Shown: piece by piece, positions 41,721 to 52,644 of the stretch
Position numbering within the stretch: the first letter of the stretch is position 1
Layout: the number at the start of each line of letters is the position of its first letter
Notes under the pieces: generated by a model
The model's database searches: none
Told to the model about the DNA's origin: nothing
The model's input: only the letters and a program-made list of their open reading frames with translations
Made by a program: the position numbers and the translations under genes
Assembly: GCA_940337035.1 (NCBI GenBank)
Contig: CALNHX010003603.1
Location: 81,757 to 145,756 of the forward strand
Origin: Agriotes lineatus
Taxonomy: Eukaryota; Arthropoda; Insecta; Coleoptera; Elateridae
Direction: 5' to 3'
Length of the DNA: 64,000 nt

Positions 41721-43233
41721 AGAGATATAGTAGCAAGATCAACACATTACTATGACACCTCACATAATGGTTGCTGCGCAAGCGCAAAAAGCGCGTTCCA
41801 ACTTTGTATCCTAAATCCGGGGTAAGTTGAGCATTGTACCGCCAGATGCAAGCGCATAAAGCACCAGTCTCTACACCGCAAGGTAAAATAAGGTTATTGA
41901 TAATACATACGCTCATAGAATTGTATCTAGCATACATTTAGGAGTTAAACAACATTAAATCACCGTCACAGTAACTATTTATAATTTGCCCTATTTTAAG
42001 TGTAAAATTTTCGCTCTGTGCAATATCGATATTACAGCTTTTTCCAATGTAATAGTAGTCACCTGTTCTGACTTGCACCCTAACGCCACTAGTTCAAACA
42101 ATAGCTACGATGTGGCTCAAATCCGCCTTTAGATGCTAAGACATGCCATGACGCAATCGGCCTCGATGTCGGCTATTATTGCACGCTCATATGGTAGGGT
42201 AACCTCAACCTGTACTGCGTCTATAGATGCAATTCGTTGTTTACCATCTGGTTTATTCGTCTTCAACGTGCTCAAAGCAGATACTTTGCCCTTGGAGGTG
42301 GTGTTCGGTTTCCTGGCGTAGTGAAACCTTGTAAACGTCGCTTCCAGCTTTTATCAAAACTGATGATTTACTAAGTTCCGCAATAATTGCGCCGACACTG
42401 GCTGGGCAACAAACTCTCCAAGCCGGAACACTGTTTTACATGCAGACGAAATGCCGCTTGTAGAACGTTACAGCACGGGGAATGATCCGCTCAGTCAAAT
42501 TGCTGCACCACCACTACTACCTGTTGGTCTGACGGGCCTACCTCTATTAATGTTAACTGCACGCATAAAAACCTCACTTTCGACAACGCTTTAAAAGCAC
42601 TGAACATAATAAAGCGCGGGTATACGCTGTCGGATGTAGTCGGTTATTGGCGCCAAGTTAAATTTACTTACAATCTAACACTACAACATACAAATGAACA
42701 AACTGGCTGTATGTCGAAATATTATTAATAACTTTCAATGAGCTCAGGTTGAATTAGGTCAGGTCTCGTCTCACGAGCATTACGAAAAGAAGGAGACAAC
42801 GTGTACAAAAACTTTATTTTCATTAAAATAAGCTAAAAGTTTACGAGAAAGTTTACACTCTCAAGAAGTTTATTGTTTATTTTTGGATTTTCATATCACA
42901 TGTCAAAAACTAATATAAAAGTAATTGATTATTTTTTGTTTGAATCTATAATAATACTGTGGCTATAATTGCAATGCTAATTTTCATAATTATTTGGCTT
43001 GGGTAAAATTTGATAAGTAATTTAGGAGAATATTAGTCAAAATTATTTAGTGTGTATGATTTTTGATGATAAATGAAAATCATATAGTCGTGAAAGATAC
43101 TTCAATTTAAAGTTGAAGAAAATTTAAAATTATTAAGCGTTTTAGCCATTTTTGGTGGCTTCTTCAGTAATTTATGTATTCATTTAAAAGTTTATTGCAT
43201 TCTGAAAATAGAAAAAATAGGATTAGCGAACAA
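41721..43233. other. No gene recognised; one stop-poor minus frame
   Basis: Around 42139-42350 the minus strand has an open stretch (for example KGKVSALSTLKTNKPDGKQR) without a start or known domain, flanked by stops. It may be an old transposon piece. The rest is unassigned. Confidence 0.35.
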
Positions 43234-43366
43234 TAGTATATTGTATGTTACGAGATGAAAGTGCATTCTTGCCGCTTGCGCATGAATATTGCTGGTTAAG
43301 GCGAAGCCGTAACCAGCAATCATGCAAAAGCGGCAAGCGCACTTTTAGCTCGAAACATACATACTA
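43234..43366. repeat. Foldback with CG-rich arms
   Basis: GCCGCTTGCGCATGA...TTGCTGGTTA pairs with TAACCAGCAA...CGGCAAGCGC; the outer arms are TAGTATATTGTATGTTACGA and its imperfect complement. The centre is AAGGCGAAGCCGT. Confidence 0.75.
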
Positions 43367-43910
43367 TTTTTTCGATGACTGAGCATGTTATTATGTCCAA
43401 AATAATCATATTTCATTTTAGTGAAAAAATTTATTGACAATCAATTTAAAATTACTCGCGTAGTCTATGCCGTGTGACGCAGTTACTTAAACAAATGACA
43501 GGCGTTGTCAAGGAAATATTCGGACGTGCCGACCTATTTTGCTCACGCGGAAACCCAAAACGCTCGGCGAGCGGCAAAGTGATGAAAACGCACGCTTAGC
43601 GGAGAATGTCAACTTTCTGTTGTCAAATGACAGTGAGAAAAATTTACTTTCGATGTGAGTCGTCGAATAATTAAGTTTTCCTTTAACATGTGTATGTACT
43701 TACATGATTAGAGTATAAGAATTTTTGGAAAATTCCTTCACGACATTTTCAAAGTTGTTTTACAAATTAATAACTAATAAAGGCAGTTATTATTCATGTA
43801 TAATCCGAACTTGGATGTAATTAAAAACCAGAAAGCTTAGCTGTTCTGAAAGCAGAATGCAAATGAAATTTGATAAAGGGGCTTGGAAGTCCGTTCACAT
43901 ATTTAAGTTG

Positions 43911-44260
43911 TCAGTCAATGCGTAAAAGTGTAGAAAGTTCGGAAATACAGGTGCAGAGAAGTATTAAGTTACATTTTGATTTAATTGAAGAGTCAGTTTT
44001 AAAGATAATAGTATGAATATAAAAGTAAAATATTTGGTTCAAGTATACAAAAATGTTAATTAAACAAATTATGATAAATAGAACTGAGGCTATCGATATC
44101 AGTTCTATAATTAATTGCATTGGGGCTTTTTTGTATTTCAATCATCTATAAGCATATACGTTTTTTTAGATTATTCTCTTTATGTACGATTTTAGGTGTA
44201 TTAAAATTGAATTTATGTAGCGATTCATTGGCGTAGTCTGTCAATGCAGTTTTTTTTATT
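43911..44260 (-). pseudogene. PLE family C C-terminal tail
   Basis: Matches 52700-53048: NIFVYLNQIFYFYIHTIIFK and LLCTCISELSTLLRID are shared nearly residue for residue. The part before SIASV is in a shifted frame. Confidence 0.65.
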
Positions 44261-44700
44261 AGAAACAGATAAATTACTAATTTTAATGGAGAATTTGTGT
44301 TGATTAATGCTGTTCTTTAATAGCTGTTTTGTTTGTCTTATGTAGATGGAGTTGCAATTATTACAGTTAATTGGATAAACAAGTTTTGATTGCATATTAT
44401 TTTCAGTCTTGTCTTTTAAATTCGTGAAAAGCTTTTTATCTAACGTATTGTAGTTGTTAAATGTTGTTATAAGGTTGTATTTATTAAGTTTTTTCTCATT
44501 TTTCCCAGAAATTTTTGGTTAGAAATGTTTGAATTATTAAATTGCCCAAGCAATTTGGTTGTAGATCTATTGATTGATTAATTTTATTGCAATCGTTAAT
44601 TATATTAATTCGATTTTTAATTTGTATTTGAATACAATCAATTGGATATTCATTTATGATTAAGATATTTGTAATGATTTCCAATTTTTTTTATGAAATT
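44260..44700 (-). pseudogene. PLE family C connector and GIY-YIG domain
   Basis: The connector runs through 44496-44684 (MEIITNILIINEYPIDCIQI). The nuclease reads LVYPINCNNCNSIYIRQTKQ, where the usual YIGQT is YIRQT, followed by INQHKFSIK with the His. A Gly-to-Arg change in the motif adds to the evidence of decay. Confidence 0.65.
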
Positions 44701-44742
44701 GTCTTGAAGATAGTTTGATTGCCCAGTCGGCTAAATTTTTAA

Positions 44743-45385
44743 TTACACTTTTTTGTATTTAGTTGTGGTATTAGAATTAAAATTTAAATATCTATTAGTT
44801 CTGATTAATGTTAGGTCAAGAAAGTTTATGGAGACATTATTGTTTTCATTTTCTAGGGTAAATTTTAATCTCGGGTGTACATTGTTGAAAAGGTTAAAGA
44901 AATTTGGTTTATTAACTGAATCAGTAGCCATTATGATGTCGTCTGCGTTTCTTAAGTAAAGAGAAAAATCGTTGTTTTGATTTAGAATTTTGGTTTCTAT
45001 TTTCTCCAATACAAGATTGGCGATAGTGGGGGAAATAGGAGAACCCACAGCAACAGCTAAAAGTTTGGGTGTAAATTGTATTATTGTAAGTAAAATAGGT
45101 AGTATTTAAAACGAAATCAACTGCTTGGATGAACTCATTAAGTGGACTGTTTGTGTACCTTTTAATTCGATTCCAGTTGTTTTTAATAGTATTTAAAGCA
45201 AGATCAATTGGTATGTTGGTATATAATGAAACAACATCCAATGAAAATAGTTTGTGGTTTTTGTTAAGCTTTATGTTAGCAATGTGTTCTTTACATTTCC
45301 AAGAGTCTTTTATGCTAAATTTGTTAAGTGATGTAACATTGGATAAGATTTTTGATAGATATTGTGATAAGTTCTAGGTAGGGCT
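44743..45385 (-). pseudogene. PLE family C RT
   Basis: From 45360: SQYLSKILSNV, then in frame 44921-45241 FSLDVVSLYTNIPIDLALNT (motif A) and FTYNNTIYTQTF. A frame change near 45050 leads to 44743-45048: MGSPISPTIANLVLEKIETK (motif B), LRNADDIIMATDSV (catalytic YADD changed to NADD) and VSINFLDLTLIR. The NADD change and frameshift inactivate it. Confidence 0.8.
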
Positions 45386-45418
45386 CATATATGATGCAAC
45401 AGACCCCCTTTTTACAAA

Positions 45419-45690
45419 ATGGATCCCACACAACCCGAAAATGGCTTCTACCACTTTGTCAACGCCAAATATGGAGCCCACCAGGAGGAAGCTTTTCGTA
45501 GATTATGTAAAATTAATAACCAAATTGTAAAGGTAAGCGAACGAATATTTTTCTTTAAAACATGTAAAACATATTGTTTAATCCCTAAATTTCTACAAAC
45601 TAACAACTCACATATCATTTTTCAAAGTATTTATCATAAATGGCAATTTTTAGAACTTCAAAATCAAACTGCCATGAAAACGTAAACTTT
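45419..45690 (+). pseudogene. Probable PLE N-terminal ORF, head to head with family C
   Basis: An 88-residue frame with ATG: MDPTQPENGFYHFVNAKYGA, LCKINNQIVKVSERIFFFKT and CLIPKFLQTNN. The pattern of a basic helix followed by F(L/F)K.C....IPKFL resembles the start of PLE proteins. It starts about 35 bp from the end of the minus family C copy, in opposite orientation, as in complex PLE insertions. Assignment rests on weak similarity. Confidence 0.45.
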
Positions 45691-45919
45691 TTTAATAAAA
45701 GACAGTTATTTTTACTTGATTATTTTCTTCATATCCACAATAATGCCTAATCACTATGGTTTCTGTCAGATTAACAATGACAAAAATTAAACGTCAAAAT
45801 TTAACCGCGGTTAAATATGTGTCAAAATTTAATCGCTTGTGCATACTTTTAACATGATTATTAAAGGTGCTTCACCAACTAAATTTTATCTATTTATTCA
45901 GGAAATAATCACGCCGAAC

Positions 45920-46140
45920 ATCCCGGGTGCATGTAAACTAGCCTGAATAAATTTTGGCGATTTTCTGTCAGAATGTTTTGCTCGGAAGAAATATATCTCG
46001 TAAATTTTCCGCCCCAAAATCCCTCGTGCGACGCACTCGGGATTCTTGTTGAGCGGCAAATTTACTTGACAAATTTCTTAGCAAAACATTCTGACAGAAA
46101 AAGTCAAAATTTAATCGGCTATTTTAATGCACTTGGGATA
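45920..46140. repeat. Foldback with CG-rich centre
   Basis: ATCCCGGGTGCAT...TTTCTGTCAGAATGTTTTGC pairs with GCAAAACATTCTGACAGAAA...ATGCACTTGGGAT. The centre is CCCTCGTGCGACGCACTCGG. Arms are about 95 bp with moderate divergence. It abuts the tail of the RTE at 46160. Confidence 0.7.
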
Positions 46141-46169
46141 TTACTGTTGAATAAACTTATCAGTATCAG

Positions 46170-46960
46170 TATCAACCAGTGATTAAAGTCCACTGCTGGA
46201 CATAGGCCTCCCTTGATTGCTTCCATAACTTTCTGTCTTGAGCAGCTTGCATCCAGTTCGAGTGGATACGTCTCAAATCATCGTGCCATCTAGTCGGAGG
46301 ACGGCCTCTGCTTCTAAGTGCATCCCTGTCTTGGTCTCCACTCTACCATCTTTGTGGTCCAGCGGTCGTCTTTGAACCTTGCAACGTGCCCTGCCCAATT
46401 CCATTTCAAAGAGGCTATCCTCTCTACGGCGTTAATAACTTTGTTCTATTGCGTATTTTGGTGTTCGGTATTCTGTCTGGCAGCGATAGTCCTAAAATCG
46501 ATTTTTCCATTGCGCGCTGTGCAATTATTATTTTATTAGCTGTTCTCTTTGTTAAGGTTAGGGTCTCTGCGCCGTATGCCAGAACTGGCAGCACACACTG
46601 GTTGAAAACCTTTCTTTTCATACGTATAGGAAGCGCAGACCTAAAGATCAATTTTAATCTACCGAAAGCTGCCCACGTCATCTCTATACGTCTACTTAGC
46701 TTGCAGATCTGATTATCGCGGCTAATTTTGATTTCGTGGCCTAAGTATTTGTAAGAGGTTGTCTCTTCAACTTGCTTCTCATCGATGTATATAGCGCCAC
46801 CCATTACTAAGTTGGTGATTGTTTGGGTTTTTGACGTATTGATTTTTAGTCCCATTTGTTGCGAGACAGCTTTTAGCTCTTGCTGGGCTTCACTTATACA
46901 ATCAGTTATCAGAACCACATCGTTCGCAAAGCTTAGGTGATAAAGGTTTTTGCCATTTAC
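46170..46960 (-). pseudogene. RTE RT, catalytic box, thumb and C-terminus
   Basis: After a one-base shift near 46930 the frame has LSFANDVVLITDCI: the YADD box is FAND. It continues KINTSKTQTITNLVMGGAIY, SYKYLGHEIKISRDNQ, VLPVLAYGAETLTLTKR. Another shift at 46424 precedes the WAGHVARF / GRPPTRWHDDL end. Two catalytic changes and shifts show it is dead. Confidence 0.8.
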
Positions 46961-47754
46961 GTATATTTAAACCCAAATCCTCCCATTCTATTTGTTTGAA
47001 CATGTACTGGAGCAGATTATTGAATAATTTTGGAGAAATGGTGTCGCCTTGACGAACACTTTTTTCTATTAAGAAGGTGTTTGTGTCTTCGTGGAGTCTA
47101 ACAAAGGCCGCTGCGTTTTCATATATATGTTTAATTACCGTTATGTAACGATGGTCTATGCGACAGTCAGCTAGAGATTCCAACATTTTTTGTTGGTTTA
47201 TGGTGTCGAAGGCCTTCTCATAGCCCACGAACACCAAGACCAAAGGTTTATTGTATTCAATTGTTTTCGCGATTAGTCTTTTCAGCGTTTGAAGATGATC
47301 GTTCCTACCATATCCTGATCGAAACCCAGCTTGCTCCCTTGGTTGGTATAGGTCTAATTTGGAAGTATCCCTGTTGGTAATAATTCTGGTAAAACGTTTA
47401 TATAAATGAGACAGCAGGCTAATCGGCCTGTAATTTCCAAGGTCCGTCGTATCGCCTTTCTTATGTATGAGAATTATAGCGGCGTTATTCCACTGCCGTG
47501 GGGTTGTGTTTTTCGATACATTCGTTAAATAAAAGCTTAAGTGCATGTAATAACTTTTCTCCGCCCATCTTTATGGCATCAATAACCACCTCATCTTGCC
47601 CAGGGGATTTGTTGCTCATCATTTGAAATAGTGCTTTCCTTATATCTTGTGTAGTTATTTCTGGAATATCGTCAGAGCTTTGGTTTAGAATCTTGGGAAG
47701 TTTTGTTTTATTGTCCTCGTTTTTGTTGTGGTCCCTATATATATAGTTCATCAT
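46902..47754 (-). pseudogene. RTE RT, fingers and palm
   Basis: Frames 47485-47754 (QMMSNKSPGQDEVVIDAIKM) and 46902-47546 (GNYRPISLLSHLYKRF, QAGFRSGYGRNDHLQTLKRL, VLVFVGYEKAFDTI, VRQGDTISPKLFNNLLQYMF). In motif A the Asp of FIDYEKAFD is Gly (VGYEKAFD), but the second Asp is kept. The first frame shifts into the second near 47500. Confidence 0.8.
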
Positions 47755-48040
47755 AGAATTTCTCTACTATGTTGGAGATATCTTCTCTGTTATTTGTGAG
47801 TTTTCCTTGATTATTTCTTAGAGTTGGTATATGTTTTTCACCTACAGAGATATTTTGCCCCAGTACTTTTAAACTGCCGTTGTTATCTATCACCTCTGTT
47901 ATCATTTTTGTGTTGAAGTTTCTGATGTCATTTCTTACAGATTTGGAAATATCCTTGTTTAGTTGTTTGTAGACTGTTAAGTTTTTCCCATGTTTGTCTA
48001 TCAGTTCTCTTCTTTCCTTCATAAGATCTTTGGTGTGTGT
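47735..48040 (-). pseudogene. RTE linker region
   Basis: Frame 47735-48022: MKERRELIDKHGKNLTVYKQ, then VRNDIRNFNTKMITEVID and VGEKHIPTLRNNQG. This is the endonuclease-RT linker. The endonuclease itself is absent, truncated near 48040. Confidence 0.7.
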
Positions 48041-48054
48041 ACTCAGCTTTTGTT

Positions 48055-48846
48055 AGAACAATTATCCCGGAGCTAGTACGGCCTGTATTTTCCGCATAAG
48101 TTAAGCCAAATACTTAGCTTGGTAATGTTATCAAAACTTAACCTGCTGCAAACAACGCAGTTTCGTTGTTCTTTAAATTCTTAGTAAGCCGCTGGACAAA
48201 GCAGCTTTGTTTTGCCCTTGCCTCCTGCGTGGGTGATGTCATTCTCTTTGTTCGGCACATTCAAGCTCCTGGGAAGCGCTTAGTCAGTCATTTATTATTC
48301 TGGAACTTTCGTATATGCTTTTTTCCTCTGCAACGGTCGTAATGACGTAGTGCGTTATTTATATTTCGTTCAGTGGTGCAATCCTTTGAGATTATGCGAC
48401 GGAGGATCTAGCCTGTCGTTGCAGGAGTGAGATGCAGTTTCGGGACGCTTTAGCGCCATCAAACGGCTTGCATTTTTCGAATTCACTTCCTACCGGTCCT
48501 TGAACTAGAACAAACGTATTCGATTTTTAACCCCCGGTCCGCGTCGCAAAGCGACCGGGGGAGACTCTTGTAATGAACCTTGTAATTCCGCTTCAAGTAA
48601 TGTGTTTCGTGAATTGTGCCTTTTGAGGACCTGTTGAACTTACCGGAGTGCCTTCTTAAGTAATGGAACTGTTTCGTGTTCTTCGTGTTGTGAACATTAA
48701 CCGTTTGGGGTGCAGTTGAAGCAAGTTAAGTTAGTGTGGTCGAGAGTTCTTTTCGTGGGGTTGCGAGACTCCAAAATTATCGCTGTCGCGGATTTTAACG
48801 AGCTCTTTATAGAACCAACGCTAACTTAAGTATGACGTCGTGTTGT
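48055..48846. other. Unassigned moderate-GC DNA flanking piggyBac (left)
   Basis: Higher GC than surroundings, with T/G-rich plus strand and no recognisable coding. Contains the strong hairpin at 48531-48561. Probably part of one larger unidentified unit continuing at 50228 across the piggyBac insertion. Confidence 0.4.
48531..48561. repeat. GC-rich hairpin
   Basis: CCCCCGGTC and GACCGGGGG form a perfect 9-bp stem around a 13-base CG-rich loop (CGCGTCGCAAAGC). No T-run follows that would suggest a termination signal. Confidence 0.8.
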
Positions 48847-50227
48847 TTAACCCTCAGTTAGGCGCGCACCGCAACGTAACGCGCTTAGTCGCGCTAGGCC
48901 CGGTGGACATAAAGCTAGAGATCACACGTTTTGTCGATTATTTCTATGGAGTTATGATTGAATGTGCTTATAGTGATTACTATGAAGGTTACTATGCCAA
49001 TATACACATAATTCTCTTAAACAAATATATGTGAAACCAGCTATTTGAGTGAGAAAAAAACCGACTAAATGCCATTTTCAGTGGAAATTAGTATAAACCC
49101 AAATCTTTACGTTTAATAATTAGATTTCGAGTAGTTCAGGTATTTAGTTCGAAAGTACATCTATATTATTGACATACCTGTAATATATTTATCTGTAAAC
49201 GTAATGATGAAGTCAGTTCTTTGTGAAATTGTTATAGTTAAAATATTTACCTCCAAGTATTTTTATTGTATTTTCAAATTACACAACATTTGTAAGGCAC
49301 AAAATGGCTGGATTGATTTTGGATAAACACACATATACATATTATATACAATAATTAAACAATAAAAAGACTATTCAGAATCTGTGTATATTTCTTCTTC
49401 TCCTTTTGAAGTTTTGTTAAAACATTCCTGGCACAGTTTTTTGGTGTGTAGACCCAGGCACAAAAATGTATTGCACTTTTCACACGAGTACTGAGTTTTA
49501 CATTGCTTTTTGCTGTTTTTTGTAACAAGGTCCACAATATTTTCATTTGTTTCGAGGCGTTGCAGCTGCTGCTACTTGTTCTTCTTTATCGTTTACTGGC
49601 TGCAACGGTTTATATTTTTTTTAAAAGAATTTGCAATTCATTTGGTAAATTTTTCAATACGGATCTTCTTTGTAACTGGGGAGTTGCTAAACACAGAGCC
49701 ATTTTCTTCAAGTAGTTTCGTCTAGGAAAATATTCCTTTCCGTTTCCCAAATGAATTACTCTGGAGTTAATTCCAGCGACATTCAACATGTGGTAAAAAA
49801 TTACCATTGGCCATCTTCTTGTTGATCGTGCTGTGTTGTAAGTAGCACACAATTTATCAACAACATCCACACCTGATTTTGTTTAATTGTAAAATTGTAT
49901 TATTTCTGGTTTTTTATCCGTTTCAGTTGATACCGAGCCACAGTCGACGAAAAACACTGTCACGCTAGGCGCTAAAATACGCAGAATAACAGTTACGCGA
50001 GCGGGCGCTTCAGGTCCAGCGGACATAAGCAACGTACGGTTCCGCCTACTCATCAATTACTCGGGAACTAAGACAGTTATCGATATGCCGCTTCAGGAAA
50101 CGGTTATAAATAGATCCTTCTGAGATGTCATGAAGGACTACCCCAATAACTCAATCGGGTTTTGAAATAAAAGCAAAATACAAGGGCATAGGCCCACTGG
50201 ACCTATGCGCGCCTAATGGAAGGTTAA
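48847..50227 (-). mobile_element. Internally deleted piggyBac-type transposon with TTAA ends
   Basis: TTAA at 48847-48850 is followed by CCCTCAGTTAGGCGCGCACC. At the right, TGCGCGCCTAATGGAAGG precedes TTAA at 50224-50227. The terminal sequences are imperfect inverted repeats (TTAGGCGCGCA shared). The interior keeps only the transposase C-terminal region on the minus strand. TTAA target duplication is the hallmark of piggyBac. Length 1381 bp against about 2.3-2.5 kb for full elements. Confidence 0.8.
49375..49935 (-). pseudogene. piggyBac transposase C-terminal fragment
   Basis: From 49935: TDKKPEIIQFYN, stop, then SGVDVVDKLCATYNTARSTR and RWPMVIFYHMLNVAGINSRV (49610-49870), the post-catalytic region of piggyBac transposases. 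A shift near 49610 leads to a Cys-rich tail (YSCEKCNTFLCLGLHTKKLC) ending at about 49380. The catalytic DDD core and N-terminus are absent. Confidence 0.8.
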
Positions 50228-51415
50228 ATCTCGCACGTTGCCCTGTGGTTCCTGTATTGGAAGTGTCGTTACGTCGTCTATTTATCCTTCGGGGGATTCT
50301 AATTCACCTGGCCAACCCTTATCGTCTACATCATCGAGGGTATGGTCGCACCAGGTCAACTCTTGTAATTTACGCGGTCATTCGTTCCTTCAGGTATCTT
50401 CAAGGCAGTTTGTTTAGAAAGGTGACTACACACACAGTGCCGCTCGTAAATATTCAGCTAGCTGATCTTCTTTAGGTAACGATTGTAACTTAGTTTTTAT
50501 AGTGTAATATGTACAGTGAGCGCCCCCGTCAACTGTTGGAACAGTTCAACGTCTTTGTTGTTAACGATGTTATTTGCTATTTGCCAAATTTAATGAATTG
50601 TAGTATTCCCTTGTTTGTGTAAAGTAACTTGTGGCAGTTTCGTTTGCCTTGAGCCATGTCAATGTATTTGCAGTCAAGATTGTTGTGTGTCATTTAAGTT
50701 AACGTGTTCCAATTCTTAACCAAACTAACCTCTTGGATTATTTTTAATTCTTAACTAGTCAATAGCATGTCCATTGTCACCTAAATATATTTTATTTATC
50801 TCAATAGAGTTTATTGTCAAGTACTTATGTTTTTCATTTGTGTTCGTAACTTTTGCATGCGTTTTATGTGTACTGTTTCAGTTGTAAGGAGTTGAGCAGC
50901 TGCTGTATTGAGCTATATTGTAAGGTAAGTCGATACTGTACGTCTTCGCCAACCAAACTCTGCCATGGTAAAAGTAGTCAGGTGGACTACCCACTTCCAT
51001 TTTCAAGTAATTTCACCTGTGCTGCCGATGTTGTGTTTGTCTCGATTTAGTCAAGAAAATGTTGGCGTTCCGTTATTTTAACATTATTTACCTCTCGTAT
51101 CGGAGTACAGCCCTAACTCGAAGGTCGTAAAGAACCCGCCCACGCGGCTGAGTTTTAGCTGGAGCAACCCTTTCTGTTGCCGCCATCTTAACATGGTTGG
51201 GGCCTTGTATTTTCGGTTTATTTCCCGATCATATCGTCTTATCTTGTCGTGGATAGCAAGTCCGGCTCTCGAGCGTATGATTTTGTTTTGCACGCTTGTG
51301 GCGCTGGATTTCTATGTCGTTGTAACGTTTCCGTGCGGTAACATTTTTCTCTTTTTGTTTTGTTTTTGGGACAATGTTTTTTCACTGCCTCCTCAATTGC
51401 ATCGACTATTGTTGT
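50228..51415. other. Unassigned moderate-GC DNA flanking piggyBac (right)
   Basis: T/G-rich plus strand. The open frames at 50245-50475 and 50853-51050 show no domains. Splice-like signals (TGTACTGTTTCAG at 50881, TAAG/GTAAGT at 50924) bracket 43 bases, but without protein evidence I do not call an exon. Confidence 0.35.
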
Positions 51416-51671
51416 ATTTAAAATATATATATACATATATACTTCAACAAGAACTTGAAACAATTCAAAATCACTGTAATAATTTTACAGATAAATATTT
51501 AATCATTAATTTTCTACAAACTAAAATAATGCAGAATGCAAAATTGAGAACTAAGTTACATGCAGGGTTAACTAATAAAATTAATTTACTGATTAACAAA
51601 AATAAAAAAGTTTCCAAGATAGACAACCCATATAGCACTCATATAGCAAACCACCAAATTAACAATAAAGT

Positions 51672-52066
51672 CATATGTTTTTCCGACTTTTTCCACCGTC
51701 TAGGGTGTAAATCACACAACGTTTCGGGAGTTTTGATCTACTTCCGTCTTCAGGTGTTCCTGGTTAGTCCTGAGAAGGACTGATATCGTACATTTTTCTA
51801 CGTAAATTTGTGCCTCCCCCGGGGTTTGAACCCGGGACCGCTGATTGCTGTGATTACTAGTCTGCCACTCTAACCACTTGGCCACCAGTGAAGCACAAAT
51901 TTACGTAGAAAAACGTAAAATATCAGTCCTTCTCAGGACTAACCAGGAACACCTGAAGACGGGAGTAGATCAAAACTCCGGAAACGTTGTGTGATTTACA
52001 CCCTAGACAGTGGAAAAAGTTTGAAAAAACATAATAGACCACTGCCAAAAAATGACATTCAGAGAA
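51672..52066. mobile_element. Palindromic element: two family A PLE ends around a tRNA-like core
   Basis: TAACAATAAAGT at 51660-51671 is repeated exactly at 52067-52078. The 395-bp insert has inverted arms of about 140 bp, each a family A PLE end: TAGGGTGTAAATCACACAAC on the left and its complement on the right, both with AACCAGGAACACCTGAAGAC. The loop carries a tRNA-like sequence (51811-51890). No protein coding. The right side ends in the PLE terminus (ATAGACCACTGCCAAAAAAT); the left lacks this last part. The target duplication shows it inserted as a unit. Confidence 0.85.
51811..51890 (-). repeat. tRNA(Ser/Leu-like)-derived module
   Basis: On the minus strand: CACTGGTGGCCAAGTGGTTA (A box and D-arm like class II tRNAs), an anticodon-like CTAGTAATC, a longer variable region, and a canonical T-arm CCGGG-TTCAAAC-CCCGG with B-box character. 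The anticodon stem and the acceptor stem do not pair properly, so it is tRNA-derived rather than a tRNA gene. Polymerase III promoter elements appear intact. Confidence 0.7.
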
Positions 52067-52644
52067 TAACAATAAAGTAACGATTTTTGATAATACTGGT
52101 GAATTCACTTATAATATTACTGATGTAAATATTCCAATGTTAAAAATATTTTAAAACTGGGTCCAAAATTTAACTATTATAATCCGAAAAACAAACTTAC
52201 TATAGAAAATATAATATGTAACTTCGAAAATGGTATCACGGATTTAACTCAAACAGACCAAAACTCTATACGTGCCAATATTTGTAACATTTTAACCAAC
52301 TTTAAAAAAAAATAAAAACACATCAAAATTTAACTGTTTCACAAATATAATACAATAATGTACTTGCTAAACACATAAATAAAATTACTATTTTTATTTG
52401 AAAAATAACAATGACTTAATTATAACAACCGCAGATAAAACTCAAAAAACTGTAATTATGATAAAAACTGACCACCATAATAAAATGACTGATTTGTTAA
52501 GTGATGAAAACACATACAAAAAGGAATTAAAAGACCTTACATCCATAATCCAAATTAAAAACAATAAATTAGTAAAACATTTACTAGATACCAACTATGT
52601 AGATAATATAACATACAAAAATTTAATTTCTCACAGCTATTAAA

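Larger units (their letters stand above)
43868..45385 (-). mobile_element. Penelope-like element, family C, 5'-truncated minus copy
   Basis: Minus strand from 45385: RT from upstream of motif A, then connector, GIY-YIG domain and C-terminal tail, ending at AAGTCCGTTCACATATTTAA (plus view, near 43885). The last 250 bp closely match the end of the plus copy at 52700-53090, defining the 3' boundary. There are many frame changes. Confidence 0.75.
46160..48040 (-). mobile_element. RTE-type LINE, second copy, minus strand
   Basis: A 5'-truncated element: linker, RT and C-terminal tail, ending in a short TATCAG repeat tail (plus view ATCAGTATCAGTATCA at 46157-46173). Same clade as 35160-40945 but clearly a different family. 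At least four frame changes. Confidence 0.75.
51420..52640 (+). pseudogene. PLE family C N-terminal region
   Basis: LQQELETIQNHCNNFTDKYL and SKIDNPYSTHIANHQINNKV precede the insertion. After it the same frame continues TIFDNTGEFTYNIT, then a shift, KLGPKFNYYNPKNKLTIENI, IICNFENGITDLTQT, and in 52398-52643 NNNDLIITTADKTQKTVIMI with MTDLLSDENTYKKELKDLTS. The LGPKFN and TKADKG.KTVIM patterns are typical of PLE N-termini. Few disablements apart from two shifts. Confidence 0.75.

Noticed and set aside
48840..49034. 64-codon plus frame as a gene
   Set aside because: It covers the piggyBac terminus and has no protein similarity.
51811..51890. Possible functional serine or leucine tRNA
   Set aside because: Acceptor and anticodon stems do not pair, and it lies inside a mobile palindrome.
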